A stretch of 61,512 nt of DNA from Mycolicibacterium moriokaense. Its GTDB lineage: Bacteria > Actinomycetota > Actinomycetes > Mycobacteriales > Mycobacteriaceae. Every line of letters begins with the position of its first letter. Position 1 is the first letter of the stretch. Below, piece after piece: positions 16,367-24,576 of the stretch. The stretch is from the NCBI RefSeq assembly GCF_003347205.1, contig NZ_QQBJ01000031.1, forward strand, positions 1 through 61,512. Reading direction: 5' to 3'. The notes beneath the pieces are model-generated. The model saw nothing but the letters and a program-made list of their open reading frames with translations, was not told the origin of the DNA and ran no database searches. The position numbers and the translations under genes were made by a program.

Positions 16367-17046
16367 CGCTGCATGTCCCCACTCGCAGCACTGTCGAACA
16401 CCTCGACCGCGATCCACTGGACCGTCGAGAACTGGCAGCCATCATCGCTCGCGACATTCCGCCCGGTTCATACGTCAATCTGGGAATCGGCCAACCGACG
16501 ACCGTCGCGGACTACCTGTCTCCGGAAGCAGATGTGGTGCTACACACCGAGAACGGCATGCTCGGCATGGGTAGCGAAGCGGTGGGCGACGAGATCGACG
16601 GGGATCTGACGAATGCGGGCAAGGTGCCCGTCACCGAGACGCCCGGCGCATCGTACTTTCACCATGCGGACTCGTTCGCGATGATGCGCGGCGGTCATCT
16701 CGACGTCTGTGTCCTCGGTGCATTCCAGGTCAGTCAACGTGGCGATCTGGCCAACTGGCACACCGGCGCCCCCGACTCGATTCCCGCGGTGGGCGGAGCC
16801 ATGGATCTCGCCATCGGCGCGAAAAGCGTGTTCGTCATGATGAACCTGTTCGCCAAAGACGGCACGGCCAAGCTGGTGCCGGAATGCACGTATCCGCTCA
16901 CCGGCGTCAGATGCGTCAGCCGGGTCTACACCGATCATGCGATCTTTGCGATCGACTCTGCGCATGACCGCGGGGTGCGCGTGCTGGAGACCTTCGGGCT
17001 GTCACTTCGTCAGCTCAGCGACAGAATGTCGGTGCCGCTGCACTAG
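16363..17046 (+). CDS. pcaJ: 3-oxoadipate CoA-transferase, subunit B
   Basis: This 227-residue beta subunit carries the catalytic glutamate in the family motif HTENGMLGMG (about residues 63-72). Other conserved parts are YVNLGIGQPTTVADYL at the start and GGAMDLAIGAKSVFVMMN (about residues 144-161). It is the last gene of the pca operon. The thiolase gene (pcaF) that would complete the pathway to acetyl-CoA and succinyl-CoA is not in the window. The final 45 bases overlap a convergent membrane-protein gene on the reverse strand. Confidence 0.94.
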   Translation: MTLHVPTRSTVEHLDRDPLDRRELAAIIARDIPPGSYVNLGIGQPTTVADYLSPEADVVLHTENGMLGMGSEAVGDEIDGDLTNAGKVPVTETPGASYFHHADSFAMMRGGHLDVCVLGAFQVSQRGDLANWHTGAPDSIPAVGGAMDLAIGAKSVFVMMNLFAKDGTAKLVPECTYPLTGVRCVSRVYTDHAIFAIDSAHDRGVRVLETFGLSLRQLSDRMSVPLH

Positions 17047-17559
17047 CGAGACGGCAGGCGCACTCGCCAGCCCCCGATAGCGAGCCGTTCGTCGGCTCGC
17101 GACCGAGTAACAGATCGCGGTTGCGACGACCGTCGGCAGCCCGTACGTGAGGATCACGACGAAGACGACGAAGCCGATGTTCGGCTCCGTCAACCAACTA
17201 GGCGGGAATCGGGCCAGGCTGACAGCCAACCACGAGGCGATGATCGCCAGGCCAAGCGTCGTCACGGTGGCGACCTTTATCGAACGCAGCGCCAGGCGCG
17301 TCGGCTCGGACGGATCGGCCAACGACTTGCGCAGAGTCCGGGTGCGGATATCGACCAGCGCGAAGTTGGCGAGGATGACGATCGCAGCGCTGACGATGAT
17401 CAAGCCGGTCGCCCAGAGGTCCGGGCTACGACCGAACAGGAAATGCAGATAGTCGATGGTTGTCTCAGACAGGATCAGCGTCGTCGTCATCATCGCTGCG
17501 AAGGTCAGCCAGCCACCCAGGTCGGCGAGAAAGCCGTAGGCGGCGGAGCGGCGGCGCAT
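17002..17559 (-). CDS. Hypothetical four-helix membrane protein
   Basis: This protein of about 185 residues has four clear hydrophobic segments: LADLGGWLTFAAMMTTTLIL, LWATGLIIVSAAIVILANFAL, VATVTTLGLAIIASWLAVSLA, and IGFVVFVVILTYGLPTVVATAI. They are separated by short charged loops. ATG 17559 is preferred over a TTG 39 bases upstream. The 3' end overlaps pcaJ by 45 bases in a convergent arrangement, which is unusual and could create antisense interference. No family is recognised. It may be the last chromosomal or island gene before the tmRNA-like scar. Confidence 0.6.
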   Translation of the reverse strand: MRRRSAAYGFLADLGGWLTFAAMMTTTLILSETTIDYLHFLFGRSPDLWATGLIIVSAAIVILANFALVDIRTRTLRKSLADPSEPTRLALRSIKVATVTTLGLAIIASWLAVSLARFPPSWLTEPNIGFVVFVVILTYGLPTVVATAICYSVASRRTARYRGLASAPAVSLVQRHRHSVAELTK

Positions 17560-17875
17560 TGACCTATCGCGTTGCACCAAGCCGATCCGGCCGTCCAATC
17601 AATACTGACGCCGGAGGTTGGGTTGTGCGTTCATCGGACGCCCCAGCTGTAGATGGGACGAACGTCGCCACGGCCTATTCACTACTGAACGGCGGCCACG
17701 GACAGGGACAGTTCGCAGGCGGTCCGCAACACATCTTGCGGGGACGCCTCAAATGGGCAATGCTCGTGTTGATGCCATCAACACCTGCCCTGTTTTCCCA
17801 GGTGACTTCGCGCGCTTTCATGTCGTTTCGCGTCCGCGAATTCGACATCCTCGCCGGTCAGGGCAATTTCTGGGG

Positions 17876-17900
17876 CGGGTTCGATTCCCGGCAGCTCCAC
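17876..17900 (+). other. tmRNA (ssrA) 3'-end remnant, probable attachment-site core
   Basis: Twenty-five bases read as the T-arm and acceptor end of tmRNA: a GGGTTCGATTCCC arm followed by GGCAGCTCCAC. This matches the 3' end of mycobacterial ssrA as I remember it. No upstream tmRNA sequence is present, so this is only the 3' piece, the usual duplicated core left by phages or islands that integrate in ssrA. A small excisionase-like HTH gene starts 240 bases downstream. The rest of 17600-18142 has no supportable gene. Confidence 0.65.
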
Positions 17901-18142
17901 GAAACGGACCGCAGCAGAGCGCCCGGCTTCTTCCACTGGGCGGAACGCGCATCAACATGCCATCAACACCGTGCAATTTGGTGAAAATGTGGTGCCCCCG
18001 AGGCTCAGCACCCGCCGTAGACCCCGCACAAATCGGCACGACGATCGACGGGTCGATGCTTAGCCGTATACATCCAAGAGGTTTGACGGTGGGAGTTATC
18101 GCCTATCCACCCGAGGGCAACTGACAAGCCAGGGGTGAATCC

Positions 18143-18427
18143 ATGGACAAAAGCGATGCCGATTTCAAGACGTACTCGCTCGCCGAGGTCGCTGAGATAA
18201 TCATGCCGGACATGGCGGACGGCGTGCGCTGGGTTGCACGTCGCTTGAACCGCGGCGAGTTGTCTGGATACCGTGTCGGCCGAACATGGCGCATGACGCG
18301 CAAAGATGTTGCAGACCTGATCGAGCGCCATCGTTCACAAGCACATCACGATGTTAATGTGCCACGAACCGAATTCTGTGGCTTGACGCCGACATCGCTT
18401 CGGCGGCGGGGCCGGGGCGAGTTGTGA
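18143..18427 (+). CDS. Small helix-turn-helix (excisionase/MerR-like) protein
   Basis: This 94-residue DNA-binding protein has the excisionase-type winged helix: YSLAEVAEIIMPDMADGVRWVARRLNRGELSGYRVGRTWRMTRKDVADLIERH. The conserved GYRVGRTWRM wing is followed by the final helix. The last 25 residues are basic and probably disordered. A plausible ribosome site (cagggg) precedes ATG 18143. Proteins of this type act as recombination directionality factors or small regulators in integrative elements. The tmRNA-end remnant 240 bases upstream supports that context. No integrase gene is found in the window. Confidence 0.75.
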   Translation: MDKSDADFKTYSLAEVAEIIMPDMADGVRWVARRLNRGELSGYRVGRTWRMTRKDVADLIERHRSQAHHDVNVPRTEFCGLTPTSLRRRGRGEL

Positions 18428-18733
18428 TCGACGTCCTGAACTACCCATCGACCCGGCCCAGCAGTAAGCGACATTAATCGTGGATTAGAGATTGTCCATG
18501 AAGGAGGAGTCTTTATGCTGACCGCCGAAGGCGCTCCGTCGTTGTTGTAACGAAATGCGTTGGTGCACATAGTCGTAACGCGAGCAGTAGAAATAGATGA
18601 CAGCGATTTCGCGGGTTCATGAGAGCGTCGTCAGCGCGGCGCCAAACATGGCCGAATCCGAAGATGAGCGCAGAACCGGGCACATCCGGGACGGGGGAGC
18701 GGCCACGGTGCAGTGCGTTTCATCGACGATCGG
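18428..18733. other. Interval without a supportable gene
   Basis: About 305 bases without a convincing coding frame. A strong ribosome-site-like sequence (gaaggagg) at about 18500 precedes an ATG that runs for only 11 codons before a stop, so it looks like the 5' remnant of a lost gene rather than a real peptide gene. Confidence 0.35.
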
Positions 18734-19885
18734 TTAGGAGGCGGCCTGCTGCCGGTCTTCGAAGATGTCCAGAAGACTTTGCAGCGTGCGTGTTTCGATT
18801 TTTGATGCCCAGGATGGCAAGCAGTGCTGGTTGACTCTTGCGCGCATCTCCAGCCGTTGGGCGAGCCGCTCGGTTTCGAGTGTGGCCCGCCATGGCTTCG
18901 GGCGAGCCAGCAGGTTGGCCATCTCGGCGGCACGCGAGTGCACATAATGCATTCGGGCGGATCCAACGGGTTCGAGTATGCCGTTGCGACAGCCGCCTGT
19001 GCGACAGGCCAAGCGGCTACGGATCTCACGGTTTTCGAGAAGCGCGGTAGCCAGCTTGCGGGGGACCGTGGCCGCTATTGCTTGCAGGTAGACGCCGGCG
19101 GTCGGGCCCCGGCGCTCAGCATCTGCTGCTGGGGGCCGTGCCTGACGACTGATTGCCGCTGAGTGATCGACCTTTTCCAGGTAGCCGATCCCGAGGGAGT
19201 GAGCGTCGGCGTGGCCCAATGCCACGGCGACTAGGCCGATCGTTCCGCAATGTCCGACCGTGACCCGCAGCCCTTGAGAATGGAATTTCTGAAGTACCAG
19301 GTAGGCGTTGCGGATGCGTGGCAGGCTCACATCCTCGCCGCCGAACGGGGATAGCCGGATCTCGATCGCTTCCACGCCTGCACGGGCGTACTCGGCGGCC
19401 AGGTCCAGATCGTCGACGAGCTGGGCAGCGTTTCGGGCCGAGATGGTCAGGATCGCGCGGGTTGGCTGCTCGGGGCGCAGCTCGTGGGCCCGTTCGGCGA
19501 GCGCGACGTTGAGCTGGGCAGTCGTCGCGTCGCTTGCATAGAAATGGGGAGCAGTCACGTGGGTGACACTGTCGGGGTGTGCGGCCAGCGTGGCCTCAAC
19601 AAGGTCGTCGCTTTGGTCGGATGATGTGGCGAGAACCGCCGGGTTGAACGGCGCACCACGCCACAACGGATGCTGGTCTTGGTTGTAGCCGATGCTTGCT
19701 AGGCGTTCGGTGCCTGGCTCCCAGTACACGGCAATGCCGGCTTCGCGCGCAGCTCGGGCCGCATTGAACTGGGTGGGGCCAGCCTTTGTGTCCAGGCTGA
19801 CCGCAGTGACGCCGTCCGACCGACGGCCGAGGAAGTCTTCGATCGGCTTCTGGTCGTTTCGGGAGAGCCGGAATTCGACGCCCAT
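18734..19885 (-). CDS. Unknown barrel-like protein divergent from the Xre/RES pair
   Basis: This 383-residue soluble protein is not one I recognise. The first 250 residues alternate strands and helices like a TIM barrel: VTAVSLDTKAGPTQ, IAVYWEPGTERLA, VTHVTAPHFY, RAILTISARN, VEAIEIRLSPFGGED, and LRVTVGHCGTIGLVAVALGHADA. A later CRTGGC pair (about residues 298-303) could bind zinc. The C-terminal 80 residues are helical and basic. ATG 19885 is chosen because aggag precedes it by nine bases, with GTG 19894 and ATG 19891 as alternatives. It is divergent from a toxin-antitoxin pair across about 70 bases filled with repeats, so shared regulation is likely. It could be a third, unrecognised component of the module or an independent defence protein. 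Confidence 0.65.
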   Translation of the reverse strand: MGVEFRLSRNDQKPIEDFLGRRSDGVTAVSLDTKAGPTQFNAARAAREAGIAVYWEPGTERLASIGYNQDQHPLWRGAPFNPAVLATSSDQSDDLVEATLAAHPDSVTHVTAPHFYASDATTAQLNVALAERAHELRPEQPTRAILTISARNAAQLVDDLDLAAEYARAGVEAIEIRLSPFGGEDVSLPRIRNAYLVLQKFHSQGLRVTVGHCGTIGLVAVALGHADAHSLGIGYLEKVDHSAAISRQARPPAADAERRGPTAGVYLQAIAATVPRKLATALLENREIRSRLACRTGGCRNGILEPVGSARMHYVHSRAAEMANLLARPKPWRATLETERLAQRLEMRARVNQHCLPSWASKIETRTLQSLLDIFEDRQQAAS

Positions 19886-19896
19886 CGCCATCACTC

Positions 19897-19950
19897 CTGT
19901 CTGTTGTACGTGTCATAATACATGACAGAGATGCGACAGAAAGAAGACAG
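19897..19950. promoter_or_regulatory. Operator region between unknown gene and Xre/RES operon
   Basis: A perfect inverted repeat TGTCAT-aatac-ATGACA occupies 19911-19927. Its right arm begins a series of GACAG direct repeats at 19924, 19935 and 19946, spaced exactly 11 bases apart (one helical turn). An inverted CTGTC lies at 19897-19901. The array fills the spacer between the divergent genes and abuts the Xre start codon at 19954. It is the obvious binding platform for the Xre antitoxin. Confidence 0.55.
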
Positions 19951-19953
19951 AAA

Positions 19954-20301
19954 ATGGGCGAGGGAGCGGGAGCGTTTGCAAGCAAGGTGTCGGCGGCAAT
20001 CAACGGGCTCGGCCTGACAAACGAAGAGGTAGGCGACATCGTCGACGCCTCACCCCGGTCCGTGGCGCGGTGGGTCGCCGGAGACGTGGTACCGCAACGA
20101 CTCAACAAAGAGCGCCTCCTGGAGCTGGCCTATGTCGCCGAAGCGGTCACCGAAGTCCTGCCCGCTGATCACGCCAACGTCTGGATGTTCTCGCCGAATC
20201 GCCTGCTCGGGCATCGCAAGCCTGCCGACTTGATCCGAGAGGGGAAGTTCAAAGACATTCTCGACCTCATCGAGGCGATGGCCGAAGGAGTGTTTGTGTG
20301 A
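19954..20301 (+). CDS. Xre/MbcA/ParS-type antitoxin (DUF2384)
   Basis: This 115-residue antitoxin of the RES-Xre class has an N-terminal Xre-like helix-turn-helix (LTNEEVGDIVDASPRSVARWVAGDVVP, residues 23-49). The C-terminal DUF2384 domain (NVWMFSPNRLLGHRKPADLIREGKFKDILDLIEAM) plugs the toxin active site in characterised members such as mycobacterial MbcA. Its last four bases overlap the toxin start, the usual antitoxin-first coupling. Repeats just upstream of the start probably bind the protein for autoregulation. Confidence 0.88.
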   Translation: MGEGAGAFASKVSAAINGLGLTNEEVGDIVDASPRSVARWVAGDVVPQRLNKERLLELAYVAEAVTEVLPADHANVWMFSPNRLLGHRKPADLIREGKFKDILDLIEAMAEGVFV

Positions 20302-20861
20302 GCGATGCGCTCGACGATGAATTGGTCGAACGCGTCGACTCGCTCGGAACACAGCAGTGGTCGGGCGCCTGCTTTCGCTACACATCGGCCAGGCGTGATC
20401 CTCTCTCGGGGGAGGGAGCGCGACGCTTTGGCGGTCGCTGGAACAAACGCGGACTCTTCTCAGCGATCTACCTGGCCGACTCAGAGAAGGGGTGCATGGT
20501 TGAACTCGAACGGGCCGCCGTCGTAGCCTCAACGACGCCACAGAACAAGCTGCGTGCACCACACAAACTGCATCACATCTCCGCGAGTGATCTGAGCGTG
20601 CTCGACCTACGGACATCTGACGCGCAACTTACCGTGGGCCTTGATCCAGCTGACCTCACCAGCGATGACTGGGCTGCCTGCCAACAAGTCGGCCATGCCG
20701 CCTGGTTTCTACACATCCAGGCGATCCTCGTACCGTCTGCAGGCGGGGTCGCCCTGGTCATCACCGCCTACGAACAGCGAATCAGGCCAGGCCAGCTGAC
20801 CGTCTTGCGAAGCGACGATCTCACTCCCGCCACGTACGAAAGGCTCCGCGCGGCCAGCTGA
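20298..20861 (+). CDS. RES-domain toxin (MbcT-like)
   Basis: This 187-residue RES-domain protein belongs to a family whose characterised members degrade NAD+ (MbcT by phosphorolysis). The conserved Arg27 (FRYTS), Arg47 (FGGRWNKRG), Tyr58 (AIYLAD) and Glu69 (VELER) are all present, as is the later serine-containing strand (LVPSAGG). Nothing indicates inactivation. It is translated from an ATG overlapping the antitoxin stop. The pair is a complete type II toxin-antitoxin unit and may act in phage defence or stabilise the island. Confidence 0.88.
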   Translation: MSDALDDELVERVDSLGTQQWSGACFRYTSARRDPLSGEGARRFGGRWNKRGLFSAIYLADSEKGCMVELERAAVVASTTPQNKLRAPHKLHHISASDLSVLDLRTSDAQLTVGLDPADLTSDDWAACQQVGHAAWFLHIQAILVPSAGGVALVITAYEQRIRPGQLTVLRSDDLTPATYERLRAAS

Positions 20862-21065
20862 CACACTCCAACCCTCTGAGTCAGTGGGCTTGGCGCCGTC
20901 GACGCCATAGCCGTTCCGCTTCAACATAATCGATGTACGGGCTCGAGTGCCGGTCAAGGGACGGTGCGACGAGATAGCGCGTCTTACTGGGTGTCCTGCG
21001 CGGTAGCCGCACTGGCTGCGCTGTTTCATGGATAATAGAGATTTGAACTACCCCAGGTTTTGTTC

Positions 21066-21991
21066 CTACTCGGTTGCGAGTGCCGGGATCGGCTGGCTCG
21101 CAGGGTGTGAGGTGCCGGTGAGGGCGGCCTCGTACTCGGCTGGACTCTGGTAGCCGAGGGCTTGGTGCAGGCGTTCCTGGTTGTACCAGGCCACCCATTC
21201 GGCGGTGGCCAGTTCAACATCATCGACGCATCGCCAGGGCTTACCGCGGTTGATCAACTCGGTCTTGTAGGCGGCGTTGACGGCTTCAGCGAGGGCGTTG
21301 TCATAACTATCGCCACGCGACCCGACCGATGGGGCGATCCCGAGTTCGGCCAGGCGGTCGGTGTAGGCCAGCGATAGGTACTGTGATCCGCGGTCGGAAT
21401 GATGAATCAACTCGGATAGATCGGTATTCGACTGCCACACAGCATGATTGAATGCCTGAAGCGGCAGATCCTCGGTCCGCATGGTGGCCGAGACGGCCCA
21501 GCCCGCGATCTTCTTGGTGGCTGCGTCGGTGACGAACGCGGTGTAGCAGAACCCCTGCCAGGTCCGCACAAAGGTGATGTCGGCGACCCACAGCCGGTTG
21601 GGTGTCGGGGCCTTGAAGTGGCGGTTGACCAGATCGGCCGGTCGCGCGTCGGCCGGGTCGGTGATGGTGGTGAATACCGGCTTGCCGCGCTGCACACCGC
21701 GCAGGCCCGCCTTGCGCATCAACCGCCGGGTCTGTTCCCTACCGAGGTGCCAGCCGCGACGTTTCATCGCCGCATGCATCTTCTTGACCCCGTAGACCGA
21801 GTAATTCTGCCGGTGCACCTCAACCAGGTCGGCGATCAGCTGCTCATCACGAATCTCGCGATCCGAGGGCGGCCGGGTCCGGGCGGCCCGGTAACCCCGA
21901 GAGGTCAGGAATCCCGGGATTGCTGCCCGCAAGACGCGGCAGATGAGCTCGACCCCGAATTGATGCGATGTGCATCGATGTAGGCGATCAT
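21066..21991 (-). pseudogene. IS3-family transposase OrfB with early frameshift
   Basis: The catalytic part (288 residues from 21932) is an rve-type integrase core with the DDE residues visible: Asp in LWVADITFV, Asp in HHSDRGSQY and Glu in DNALAEAVNAAYK. Family members begin a little upstream with MIAYIDAHR. Those residues are present from ATG 21991, but in a different frame from the rest, and a single missing base at about 21974-21966 separates them. ATG 21991 is in the minus-one frame relative to orfA, as expected for programmed frameshifting. The catalytic part therefore cannot be reached by the normal mechanism, and the element is probably immobile unless this is a sequencing error. Confidence 0.7.
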
Positions 21992-22305
21992 TTCGTCGCG
22001 GGGCGGTCGAGCTCGGCTGCGAAAAACGCAGACGCAGACTTCAAAATCTCGTTGGCTCTGCGCAAGTCAGCGACCTCACGCTTGAGACGACGGATCTCGG
22101 CATGCTCAGAGCTGGTCGTGCCCGGACGTTCACCGGCATCGACCTGGGCCTTGCGCCGCCACCGGCGCACCGACTCCTCCGAGATACCCAGTTTGCCGGC
22201 CACAGACTTAATCGCCTCAAACTCCGATACTTCCGAGGCCTCCATCGTGGTGTCCAACAACCGCAACGCACGCTGCCGAAACTCCGGCGAATACTGACGG
22301 GGCAT
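21988..22305 (-). CDS. IS3-family transposase OrfA
   Basis: This 105-residue helix-turn-helix protein reads MPRQYSPEFRQRALRLL at the start. An HTH follows (VAGKLGISEESVRRWRRKAQ), then a leucine-zipper-like coiled coil (EIRRLKREVADLRRANEILKSASAFFAAEL). ATG 22305 is preceded by aggagg at good spacing. The longer open frame upstream crosses the terminal repeat and is not used. Its stop overlaps the expected orfB start in ATGA style. OrfA looks intact. Confidence 0.9.
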   Translation of the reverse strand: MPRQYSPEFRQRALRLLDTTMEASEVSEFEAIKSVAGKLGISEESVRRWRRKAQVDAGERPGTTSSEHAEIRRLKREVADLRRANEILKSASAFFAAELDRPATK

Positions 22306-22363
22306 GTTCTCGATCCTCCTATAAAGATCGGAACAAAACCTGGGGCGGTCCAATTATCCATGA

Positions 22364-22953
22364 GGGCCGGAAGAACTTTGTAGACAATATAATTCGACAG
22401 ACGTCCAAATCTAATGGGCACACGAATCGAATTCATACCCTCGCTCAGCCCCTTGGGGAGGCCGATACCGCGCCGATAGAGGTGGCCACGCTCGTTGCTA
22501 GTGTTGCCGGGGCGACCCGGTATACGTGCTGCGTTTGATTGGCCGCGTGTCGACACACTGGTATCGGAGAGGGGAGGCGGCCCAGATTGGTGGATATCGG
22601 CGGTTCCATGAGTGTGGCGCGAAGTTCCAAGGCTGCGGGCCAGCGAAAGTCATTATCACTGGCTTCCCACACCGGCAGTGACGGAAGCTTCCCGGCGTGC
22701 GCCGCACCTTGCTATCGCAGTTCTCCCACGGGGCCGACGATGAATTCGTCATCGCCGTCCTCGCGCGACCCCGGTTGGAGGGCGCCGTGTATTCGGTGGA
22801 CCCGGTCACCCGTGCCGTCGCACTGGCAGCTCTCGCATTTCGCGATCTCCGCGGGCGACCGCAGTGACGGATCGGTTGCGGCGACAACCAGCTTCTCGCT
22901 GACACTCCGACAGCGGGGATATTGAGCGGGAAGTGCATTGGCCAGATGTGGAG
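22364..22953. other. Interval with fragments but no supportable gene
   Basis: About 590 bases lie between the insertion sequence and the helicase gene. Several overlapping frames occur on both strands. One forward stretch (about 22700-22866, translating to DDEFVIAVLARPRLEGAVYSVDPVTR) has a natural amino-acid composition but no start and no known motif. It is probably debris of a gene lost during island assembly. No RNA gene or terminator was recognised. Confidence 0.35.
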
Positions 22954-24576
22954 TCAGGCTAATTGAGCTAGCGGCTCAACTGCTGGGTGGAGGTAATCAC
23001 CGATAAGCAGAACTATGATCCGCTGGCGGGCGCGGGAAAAAACAACGTACAGTAAGCGGCTGGTCGTGGGGAAGGGTTCGCCTTCGGTACCCATGAAGTC
23101 GCCCTCGCGTAGCACAACGATCGTTGCGTCAGCCTCGCGGCCTTTGGTTTGGTAGAGGTTCATGAGTTGTACCTCTCGCGGGTCGACCGCCACGTCGGTG
23201 AGCACGGAAGATGCCGCTTCCTTGGCCATCGAGGCAATCTTGGCAGCGACCAGTTGCTTGGAGCCGGTGCGACCCGTTTGGCGACTAGTCCTCGCGCGCA
23301 TGGTTCTGAGCAACGACGCCGCTTGTGACCATGCACTTGATTTGCTTGTGAGACCGATCATTTGATGCGCTTCGGCAGCGACTTCTAGATCGTCCTCAAC
23401 AGACGCCTCTTGCTGCGATGCCAACCGAGTGCGAAGATCTGTCAAACGTGCTTGGAGGGCTGATGAGCCTGTTGCATCGATGATGTTGCGGGCCAGAGGG
23501 GGTACTTGCGAGCCACGTTGGGCACTTGTGACGAAAACGGCAATCGCTAAGAGCACGTCCTCCCAAGTGATGTCGTCTGTCGCGAAGCTAAGCATCGCTA
23601 CTTGTGCGTCCAGCGCGCATGCGAGTGCGTCACTGAGCCCGGCGATTTCATGATCTATGCCGTCTGCTTCTAAGCCGTCAGAGAGCGCTGCAAGCATGTC
23701 GTTGTGGTGCGTAAATACAGCGACACCAAGGCCCTCGTCCTGAAGCTCTCTGACGTGTTCGGCAACGACAGCGACTTCGTCCTCCAAGGAGATCTCTGAA
23801 CTAACTTGTAGTCGGCCGTCCTGTATTGCGGTTGTGAGAGATGGTGACGTGAAGTCCCGTTGCAACACGGCACGGGCTACGCTGGGTATGACGCCGGTTG
23901 GATCACGATGTGATACTTCGGGAAGGTTGATCGTGTTTTCGGGACCCGCGGTATCGCACGCTTCGACGATCCGTTCAAGGCGGACACCGTCAGCTGCAAG
24001 GAAGGTGTAGATGCACTGATTCGGGTCCCCTAGCAGGATTACTCTGGAATCCCGCGCAATCTCGTTGAGCAGTGCTTGTTGCGAGTCTCCCGTGTCTTGG
24101 AACTCATCCACGATGATAAGGCCCCAACGCGAGCTCAAATGATCGGATACTGCTGGTGTGGACTGAATTATCTTGAGCGCCAAAGATATCAAGTGTCGGT
24201 AGCCGATGGATTCGGGGTTCGAATCAAAGCGCTCACGGGGAGGGCTAACTAGCCTTACGTTAGGTCTTCCCACCAACGAGCCGAACCTCCGTACGACTGA
24301 GTACGCCAACGCGTGAAAAGTAGATATTTCGACGTATGGTTCGTAGTGACCGAGGGCACCCTGGCTGTGGTCGGCGATTCGGCTCACGGATGCACGCGAG
24401 AACGAGAGAAATAGAACACGTTGTGTGGGTGAAGTTCTCGTCCGTTCGAGGTGGGCGCTAGCCGCTGCTAGAGCGCACGCGGTCTTGCCGGTGCCAGCGC
24501 CGCCAAGTACCACCGTAAGTTCGGCCTCTGCACTAATAATCTTGCGTTGCTCAGGGCCGCGCGGCTCAAATGTCAT
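22954..24576 (-). CDS. UvrD/Rep-like helicase, Gabija GajB-like
   Basis: This 540-residue superfamily 1A helicase has the motifs in order: Walker A GGAGTGKT (residues 25-32), motif Ia region with the STFHALAYSVV segment (85-95), Walker B IIVDEFQD (154-161), motif III GDPNQCIY (183-190), and motif VI near the end (TSRLLYVVFSRARQR). Motif V is represented by VQLMNLYQTKGREADATIV. It starts inside the last codon of the upstream OLD-type gene (4-base overlap). An OLD/TOPRIM ATPase paired with a UvrD-like helicase is the composition of the Gabija anti-phage system, in which the helicase cooperates with the nuclease. The length (GajB about 490-500) fits. Orthology to GajB proper is an inference from the pairing. 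Confidence 0.82.
   Translation of the reverse strand: MTFEPRGPEQRKIISAEAELTVVLGGAGTGKTACALAAASAHLERTRTSPTQRVLFLSFSRASVSRIADHSQGALGHYEPYVEISTFHALAYSVVRRFGSLVGRPNVRLVSPPRERFDSNPESIGYRHLISLALKIIQSTPAVSDHLSSRWGLIIVDEFQDTGDSQQALLNEIARDSRVILLGDPNQCIYTFLAADGVRLERIVEACDTAGPENTINLPEVSHRDPTGVIPSVARAVLQRDFTSPSLTTAIQDGRLQVSSEISLEDEVAVVAEHVRELQDEGLGVAVFTHHNDMLAALSDGLEADGIDHEIAGLSDALACALDAQVAMLSFATDDITWEDVLLAIAVFVTSAQRGSQVPPLARNIIDATGSSALQARLTDLRTRLASQQEASVEDDLEVAAEAHQMIGLTSKSSAWSQAASLLRTMRARTSRQTGRTGSKQLVAAKIASMAKEAASSVLTDVAVDPREVQLMNLYQTKGREADATIVVLREGDFMGTEGEPFPTTSRLLYVVFSRARQRIIVLLIGDYLHPAVEPLAQLA

Larger units (their letters stand above)
21044..22352 (-). mobile_element. IS3-family insertion sequence (orfA/orfB), 1309 bp
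   Basis: The ends form imperfect inverted repeats of about 23 bases. The left end starts TGAACTACCCCAGG at 21044, and the right end, read inward on the other strand from 22352, starts TGGACCGCCCCAGG. They agree at 20 of 23 positions. A 3-base ATT duplication flanks it (21041-21043 and 22353-22355). It contains an HTH orfA and a DDE orfB. Removing the element and one ATT restores a perfect 11-base inverted repeat around the insertion point. Confidence 0.9.

Noticed and set aside
17600-17900. A full tmRNA gene
   Set aside because: Only the last 25 bases resemble ssrA; the tRNA-like 5' end and tag-peptide region are absent upstream.
18500-18550. An 11-codon frame after a strong ribosome-site-like sequence
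   Set aside because: Too short to support as a gene; possibly the remnant of a lost start.
22364-22953. A coding gene between the IS and the helicase
   Set aside because: Fragments on both strands have no starts or motifs, and frames break every 100-150 bases.
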